Below, piece by piece: positions 16,110 to 20,405 of a DNA stretch of 20,405 nucleotides. Origin of the DNA: JBBIPZ01 sp037442505 [NCBI: Deltaproteobacteria bacterium] (lineage in GTDB: Bacteria > CALINM01); the NCBI GenBank assembly GCA_037442505.1, contig JBBIPZ010000028.1:1-20405 (forward strand), in the 5' to 3' direction. A program made the position numbers and the translations under genes. The stretch's first letter is position 1, and every line of letters begins with the position of its first letter. A model generated the notes under the pieces. The model had not been told where the DNA came from, ran no database searches, and saw only the letters and a list, made by a program, of their open reading frames with translations.

Positions 16110-17780
16110 TTATCTATTTTTTATTATCATCTCGTAATTTCTTCGGATATTTTCTTGATATGGCGATATTTTATAAGCCTCCTCAAAACACCTTTCAGCA
16201 TTATTTGAGTCCCCAGTATTTAAATAAATTATTCCCAAATTATTAAGTATATCAGCCCGTTCAAAACTGTTTTCGTTTGATAGTGCGTAAGCCTTTTCGT
16301 AAAGCTTCTTTGCCTTAACAATATCACCTATCTCTTGTTTTAATACGCCTAGATTATACAAAACAGAGACATTTTTGTCATCAAACTCTAAATAATTTTC
16401 TAACAACATCACTGCACCATTCAAATCGCCTTTAAGTTTGTATATGTAACTAAGATTGAGGTATGATTGTGCATATGGTTTGGAAGCCATTTTTAATGAT
16501 AACAACAACTCTTTTTCTGCTTCATCTATACGGTTTGCCATAAGATACGAGCTCCCAAGATTTGACCTTTCAATATATGATTCAGGAAACTCATTTACTC
16601 TTTGCAATGCGTTTGATAGATCATCATGCCAGATATTACACCTTATGTTGGAGAACACAGAAAAAAACACCACAAACAAACATAACATAACTGTGGTCAT
16701 AGCTTTGAATTTGTTGTAAATAGGTTTAAAAACTTCGGATACAAATAACAAAAATGCCATCAAAGGAATAAAAAGATATCTGTCAGAGATTAGAGACTTA
16801 TGAACAAGCGTGATTATTCCTGAAGATGGTAGTAAAGAAAGTATAAAGGTGGCCCCACCAAATAAAGCGATCTTGTTTTGTCTGACAATAATGATACAGG
16901 CTATTACTAACAAAAACACCAATATCGAAAGCACTACCTGTATATTAATCTGTGAGACAGCCTTTAAGTCATAATAATGCACCCGCAGCGCAAATGGATT
17001 GAATATTATTTTCAAATATTCTTTTACAATCAGAAACATACTGTAAAATCGTTCCGAAAATGGATAACTTTCGCCAGCAAATTTCTTTAAAAACAATAAT
17101 CTAAGGGTAAAATATATAATCAATACAAAAAGTGTGCTTAAAGCTATATTGCGTGTCAGCCTTTTATTAGCCTCTTTTCTAACAAGATATATATAGCCAG
17201 ATAGCCAGAAGATACTCACAATAAATATTTCGTGAAAAAATAATCCCATTAGTAAAATCACTGGTATAAAAATTAGTAGTATGTTTTTGGCTTCAATGTA
17301 ATGTTTTACTGATTTAATTAGCAGAAGCAGCAAAATTGCAATTATTAACTGGTTTCTTGCAGATACCCAACAAACAGGCTCTACATTAACGGGATGGATA
17401 GCAAAGATAGATGCAAAAAGTAAATTATAAAGTGGTTCATTCTTTCGGACATCGTTCAAAAAACTGTAAAACATTAAAACAGCAATAATGTGGAATGTAA
17501 GATTAGCAAGATGATACAAAAAGTAGCTATCTTTGAAGATATTAAAAGTTAAAAGAAAATAGATGGTGTCCAGTGGTCTGTAATAATTTTGATTTATAAA
17601 CTGAGGTGTAGAAAAAATTTTATCTAAATCAGATAATGAAACAACTCTGGCTGTGCCGTAAAAGTTTGAAAAATCGTCGGTAACAAAACCAAAAGTAAGA
17701 GACTTTCCGTAAACAAGTATGATTAAGATACACAGAACTGCAAAATAAACAAATCGCCTATTATTGTTTTCAATCACCAT
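16110..17780 (-). CDS. TMTC-like membrane glycosyltransferase (GT-C) with C-terminal TPRs
   Basis: A 556-residue protein with about ten to eleven membrane helices in residues 10-380 and four tetratricopeptide repeats in 402-541 (for example LYNLGVLKQEIGDIVKAKKLYEKAYAL at about 474). The first periplasmic loop holds the Asp-Asp pair of GT-C transferases (FVTDDFSNF, Asp35-Asp36). HPVNVEPVCWVSARNQL (129-145) and LISDRYLFIPL (330-340) match the pattern of TMTC-type O-mannosyltransferase relatives. It is likely to transfer sugar from a lipid-linked donor to an exported protein, with the TPRs binding the target. Donor and acceptor are unknown. The ATG has AAGGAT about eight bases upstream. It heads a three-gene group with the rhodanese and VCBS proteins, downstream of the cytochrome genes. 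Confidence 0.8.
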   Translation of the reverse strand: MVIENNNRRFVYFAVLCILIILVYGKSLTFGFVTDDFSNFYGTARVVSLSDLDKIFSTPQFINQNYYRPLDTIYFLLTFNIFKDSYFLYHLANLTFHIIAVLMFYSFLNDVRKNEPLYNLLFASIFAIHPVNVEPVCWVSARNQLIIAILLLLLIKSVKHYIEAKNILLIFIPVILLMGLFFHEIFIVSIFWLSGYIYLVRKEANKRLTRNIALSTLFVLIIYFTLRLLFLKKFAGESYPFSERFYSMFLIVKEYLKIIFNPFALRVHYYDLKAVSQINIQVVLSILVFLLVIACIIIVRQNKIALFGGATFILSLLPSSGIITLVHKSLISDRYLFIPLMAFLLFVSEVFKPIYNKFKAMTTVMLCLFVVFFSVFSNIRCNIWHDDLSNALQRVNEFPESYIERSNLGSSYLMANRIDEAEKELLLSLKMASKPYAQSYLNLSYIYKLKGDLNGAVMLLENYLEFDDKNVSVLYNLGVLKQEIGDIVKAKKLYEKAYALSNENSFERADILNNLGIIYLNTGDSNNAERCFEEAYKISPYQENIRRNYEMIIKNR

Positions 17781-17783
17781 AAT

Positions 17784-17812
17784 AATTTATCCTTTTTTTG
17801 TTTTAAAGTCAA
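17784..17812 (-). promoter_or_regulatory. Candidate promoter for the glycosyltransferase-rhodanese-VCBS group
   Basis: On the minus strand TTGACT (17812-17807, five of six) is followed after 17 bases by TAAATT (17789-17784, four of six). Initiation would fall at about the ATG at 17780, upstream of which the ribosome-binding site lies, so either the message is leaderless or this match is fortuitous in AT-rich DNA. A promoter somewhere below the terminator at 17989-18021 is expected if that terminator is efficient. Confidence 0.3.
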
Positions 17813-17823
17813 AATGTGAAAGA

Positions 17824-17976
17824 GATTGATTTGCAATATTGAGACCTTTGAAAAAGATATCAAAATATCGAAGAAAATCTCCCTCCCAGCCCCTATTTAA
17901 ACAAAAGAGGGGTGTATTTGAGAGTATTAATTCTAATTTTCCTCCTCGATAAAGGTTGACTGAGGTGGATTTGACC
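17824..17976. repeat. Degenerate palindromic repeat element
   Basis: About 150 non-coding bases fill the gap between the cytochrome terminator and the glycosyltransferase. They contain the hairpin CCCCT...AGGGG (17890-17894 with 17908-17912, inner TTT/AAA pairing) and a decayed second one (CCTCCTCGAT...AAAGG, 17941-17954). Their G/C-run palindromes, separated by AT-rich text, look like the CCCC-TTTT-AAAA-GGGG palindromic repeats scattered through many bacterial genomes. One end holds GAGACCTTTGAAAAAG (17841-17856), which is the exact inverse complement of 3533-3548. The element is probably a MITE-like or REP-like remnant. An open frame crosses it (17787-18056), but also crosses the terminator and is not credible. 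Confidence 0.5.
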
Positions 17977-17988
17977 TGTTGTGCAGAT

Positions 17989-18021
17989 AAAAAAAGCGTG
18001 CTTTTAATGCACGCTTTTTTT
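17989..18021 (-). terminator. Strong bidirectional intrinsic terminator
   Basis: The stem GCGTGC (17996-18001) pairs with GCACGC (18009-18014) around a seven-base loop. It is extended by seven A (17989-17995) facing seven T (18015-18021), so there is a T-run on either strand. It closes the cytochrome-peptide transcript 28 bases after the peptide stop. Confidence 0.93.
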
Positions 18022-18049
18022 GTGAAACAAAACTGATTGACTTTGGCAT

Positions 18050-18106
18050 TTAACAAGGGTGAACTGAACTTGTTCCTAATGCTTTTGGTTTAATGTAACT
18101 TTTCAT
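18050..18106 (-). CDS. 18-residue peptide gene downstream of the multiheme cytochrome
   Basis: The predicted product is MKSYIKPKALGTSSVHPC, 18 codons plus TAA. The evidence for translation is a full-length Shine-Dalgarno AAAGGAGGT (18123-18115) spaced eight bases from ATG, the best ribosome-binding site in the window. The gene starts 32 bases after the cytochrome stop and ends just before a strong terminator, so it is the distal gene of that transcript. The N-terminus (KxYxKPxxLG) resembles leader segments bound by PqqD-like RRE domains in ribosomally made, modified peptides (lasso-type leaders have YxxPxL...G), and it ends in a single Cys. There is no signal peptide or membrane helix. Function is unknown. 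A RiPP precursor, a tag-like cytochrome partner or a regulatory leader peptide are possible; the first is my preferred inference. Too short for standard gene prediction. Confidence 0.7.
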   Translation of the reverse strand: MKSYIKPKALGTSSVHPC

Positions 18107-18114
18107 AATCTGTT

Positions 18115-18123
18115 ACCTCCTTT
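18115..18123 (-). promoter_or_regulatory. Perfect ribosome-binding site of the 18-residue peptide gene
   Basis: AAAGGAGGT on the minus strand, fully complementary to the usual 16S rRNA 3' end, eight bases before the ATG at 18106. No other gene here has so complete a site, which is the main reason to accept the tiny reading frame. Confidence 0.8.
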
Positions 18124-18138
18124 ATACTTTTATCTATT

Positions 18139-20405
18139 TTACTGCCATGGAGTTATATCGTTCCACCTTGTCTGGTATGTATTATTTGTCACCAATGGGC
18201 TGTTGTGACAACGCACAGCTGTTGCTGGATTTACTTTAGTTTGGTTATTGTTATTAGCTGTTGGTGAAAAACGGCCTGCTATCATCATATTATTTGCATT
18301 TTCAGAATGTTTTAGACGCCACAACGTGTTTTGGTTATTCCAGTTATTTGCCTGATCTTTCGATTGCCAGACATCTAAACAGTTGGTCTTTAAAAGTCTG
18401 GGTAGCCTTGCCTGATGTGGCGTATGACATTTGGAACACGGGAAGTTGTGATACCCAACCTGTATATTTGTACTGGCACCTGTCTCTCTTACCTGTTTAT
18501 TATAGTCTAAGCCCCAGCTAAAACCAGTTCCTGGCACATAAGTACCACCAGCTAAAATCATCCTAAAACCTTGAGTTCCCGCAAAAAATAATCCCTGCGG
18601 TGCTAATGCAAGGTTGTTAGTATTGTTAAAAGCATTAGTTATATTAGCAACCCCTGACTTTCTGTTGATATAGTAATTGGGCACAACATCAGCTGCCCTA
18701 CCACTATCAACAGAGCTATACACACCCCAGCCTTTAACCGTTCTGTGAGCCCTTGTCTGGAAATTTTTGGTTCTTGTATTGTGCGAAGAACGTGTCCCTA
18801 GTAACTTGGTTTTTGGATGACAGCTAAGACAGAGCCCCCCAAACTGGGTGTCACTCTCGACAATTTTATTTATCGTGACACTTCCAGTTGTTCTAAAAGC
18901 AACACTTCCACCATTACCCGTTTTCCAAAATAAACTCATCACAGTATTTATGTTGTTATTGCTAAACAAATCTATATTTGCTGTACCGTTATTAATATAA
19001 ACTCCAAAAGTATTGTCATCAATATAAAAACCAGATGCACCGTTATTGGTAGTCTTGCCATAGCCATTTCCTATCCATGGAGAACGATTAAGTAGCTTAT
19101 GAGGAGAAAACCTTGGTGCACCTCTCTGGTTGGTAATCGAATTATTGCCGTTTAAGTTAATTGCAAAATAGCTTGCAGTAGCATTATACTTTTCTCCTGG
19201 TCTATCTTCATAATATAGTGCTGTTAGATGCATTCCCTTTAACTGAGGTGAGTAGTATCTGATATTGGCAAGTTTTGGACTATTAGCCATTGAGTTTACT
19301 CCGTGTGGGTCATGACAGTATGTGCACATTCCACGTAAACCCATACCACCGCCTAAAAAATTACTATTTGTGTTACCAGAGTTGGCGCTGTCCCTCCAGT
19401 TAAGTGGAGTAAAGCCAGTTACATTGTTACCTAAATGTTTCTGGAAGTGTGTACCGATTATTGTCCCTCTTTTATACAGAAACTCTCCTACCCAAAATGC
19501 AGGACTGTTATTGTTCGTTGTATTGGAATAGCCACTATTTGAGTTATCTATATACCATCTGCCTTTGCCGTGAATAGTCTGTCTATTTGTTGCTGCCTGT
19601 TCATAATTTATAGCATCGTAATAACCTGCTACGATATTGCCTTTACTCCTACCATACTGCATATAGTTTCTTGGCATACTCGTTGTTGCTGTACCAACAC
19701 CACCTGTTGTGGTATCTTCACCTAAATGACAGTCAAAACAAAGTGCAGCCTGTGCCGACCAGATAGCTGATCTACCACTATTAGCACCACCCAAGTTATT
19801 CACATAGTAGGCTTCTGTAGGAGTATAATTAGCAGCTACATATCCATTGTATGGCACATTATTTCTATAACCATGTAGATTTGTCCATACCTGTTTTAAA
19901 ATTGCCCCCTTATATTTTCCTGTAGCAGAACTATACGAGCTAAAGCCAAACTGACCAAATGGTAAGTTGGAGCCATGTGAATTGTGGCAATCAAGACAAG
20001 CAACACTCCCCGCATTGGTCGATGTATAGGTACCTGCTGCAGGCTCTGATGCGTCATTAGCCCACGTGGCATTGACCATAACGCCTCTTTGATGTTTCTG
20101 CATATAATAATGTGAACTTGAAGTCTTTATCTTTTGTGGAACTACATTGTAAGTAGCTGGATTGTAAAGATGCGAAGTATAGCTTTTAAAAGTCATAAAT
20201 CTTGCATAGATTGAACTACCGTCCCATGAATATTGATTGGGCGTCTTACCATCACCGAATGGCTGATTAACCTTTCCATTTTCGTTATGACAACTAAGGC
20301 AATGTGTGTTTGCCCCTGCTTGCGATAACGTTGATAATGGTTTGAATATCGTCCTTGTGTTTGTGTTTGAAGTAGTTGGTCTTGCGTTATTGGCTATATC
20401 AAAGA
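18139..20405 (-). CDS. Large multiheme c-type cytochrome (3' part; 5' end outside window)
   Basis: The frame stays open to the window edge, giving at least 754 residues; the first internal Met (20196) is not the true start. Six CxxCH haem-attachment motifs are visible: CLSCH (20301-20287), CLDCH (19998-19984), CFDCH (19740-19726), CTYCH (19326-19312), CLSCH (18831-18817) and CSKCH (18438-18424). Several are followed by HxxH or PHG-type contexts supplying distal His ligands. The spacer regions are Asn-, Thr- and Gly-rich, typical of exported or surface cytochromes. Near the end, FPCSKCHTPHQARLPRLLKTNCLDVW and a last lone VRCHN resemble a conserved C-terminal arrangement of cytochromes from metal-reducing Geobacter-like bacteria. 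The likely role is periplasmic or extracellular electron transfer; partner and location are not shown by this fragment. The 18-residue peptide gene follows. Confidence 0.9.
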   Translation of the reverse strand, partial: FDIANNARPTTSNTNTRTIFKPLSTLSQAGANTHCLSCHNENGKVNQPFGDGKTPNQYSWDGSSIYARFMTFKSYTSHLYNPATYNVVPQKIKTSSSHYYMQKHQRGVMVNATWANDASEPAAGTYTSTNAGSVACLDCHNSHGSNLPFGQFGFSSYSSATGKYKGAILKQVWTNLHGYRNNVPYNGYVAANYTPTEAYYVNNLGGANSGRSAIWSAQAALCFDCHLGEDTTTGGVGTATTSMPRNYMQYGRSKGNIVAGYYDAINYEQAATNRQTIHGKGRWYIDNSNSGYSNTTNNNSPAFWVGEFLYKRGTIIGTHFQKHLGNNVTGFTPLNWRDSANSGNTNSNFLGGGMGLRGMCTYCHDPHGVNSMANSPKLANIRYYSPQLKGMHLTALYYEDRPGEKYNATASYFAINLNGNNSITNQRGAPRFSPHKLLNRSPWIGNGYGKTTNNGASGFYIDDNTFGVYINNGTANIDLFSNNNINTVMSLFWKTGNGGSVAFRTTGSVTINKIVESDTQFGGLCLSCHPKTKLLGTRSSHNTRTKNFQTRAHRTVKGWGVYSSVDSGRAADVVPNYYINRKSGVANITNAFNNTNNLALAPQGLFFAGTQGFRMILAGGTYVPGTGFSWGLDYNKQVRETGASTNIQVGYHNFPCSKCHTPHQARLPRLLKTNCLDVWQSKDQANNWNNQNTLWRLKHSENANNMMIAGRFSPTANNNNQTKVNPATAVRCHNSPLVTNNTYQTRWNDITPWQ

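Noticed and set aside
17787-18056. 89-codon open frame on the minus strand between the cytochrome and the glycosyltransferase
   Set aside because: It runs through the strong terminator and the palindromic repeat element and has no ribosome-binding site or recognisable domain.
17989-18123. The 18-residue frame plus terminator as a classical amino-acid attenuator
   Set aside because: The peptide has no run of a single amino acid's codons, no competing antiterminator hairpin was seen, and the downstream genes are not biosynthetic.

Overview
The window is AT-rich, densely packed chromosomal DNA from a Gram-negative (diderm), probably anaerobic, respiring bacterium. LolA implies an outer membrane with lipoproteins. 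A long periplasmic or extracellular multiheme c-type cytochrome implies metal or other extracellular electron transfer. RNase J in a diderm, fused NitT/TauT-like permeases and the compact overlapping gene style suggest Deferribacterota or a deltaproteobacterium-like lineage (Desulfuromonadales, Desulfurellales). This placement is inferred from gene content; no marker gene in the window settles it.

Region 1 (1-3450, plus strand): a short-repeat upstream region and a T-rich promoter, then a tightly coupled haem operon hemE-hemH-hemY. It converts uroporphyrinogen III towards protohaem and presumably supplies the cytochromes. Region 2 (3587-6599, plus strand): a two-gene ABC importer, with a fused double-permease and an ATPase carrying a C-terminal AAA-associated domain. 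It has its own promoter, which lies almost on top of the start codon, and no substrate-binding protein nearby.

Region 3 (13755 down to 6602, minus strand): a compact run of overlapping genes: a small two-helix membrane protein, a TPR-like membrane protein, RNase J, UppP, FtsK, LolA and RimO. It couples RNA turnover, wall-carrier recycling, chromosome segregation, lipoprotein trafficking and ribosome modification. Its last stop codon lies 2 bases from the convergent ABC operon.

Region 4 (20405 down to 13835, minus strand): an accessory, cytochrome-linked region. The 3' part of a large multiheme cytochrome gene (six CxxCH motifs visible, 5' end outside the window) is followed after 32 bases by an 18-codon gene with a perfect ribosome-binding site. 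That gene encodes MKSYIKPKALGTSSVHPC and is followed by a strong symmetric terminator. After a degenerate palindromic repeat element come a TMTC-like multi-membrane glycosyltransferase with TPRs, an exported tandem rhodanese without any catalytic cysteine, and an exported FG-GAP/VCBS protein. The most noteworthy item is the 18-residue peptide gene, too short for ordinary gene callers. Its position and RiPP-leader-like N-terminus make it a candidate for a cytochrome-linked modified peptide. No tRNA, rRNA, CRISPR array or intact insertion sequence was seen.
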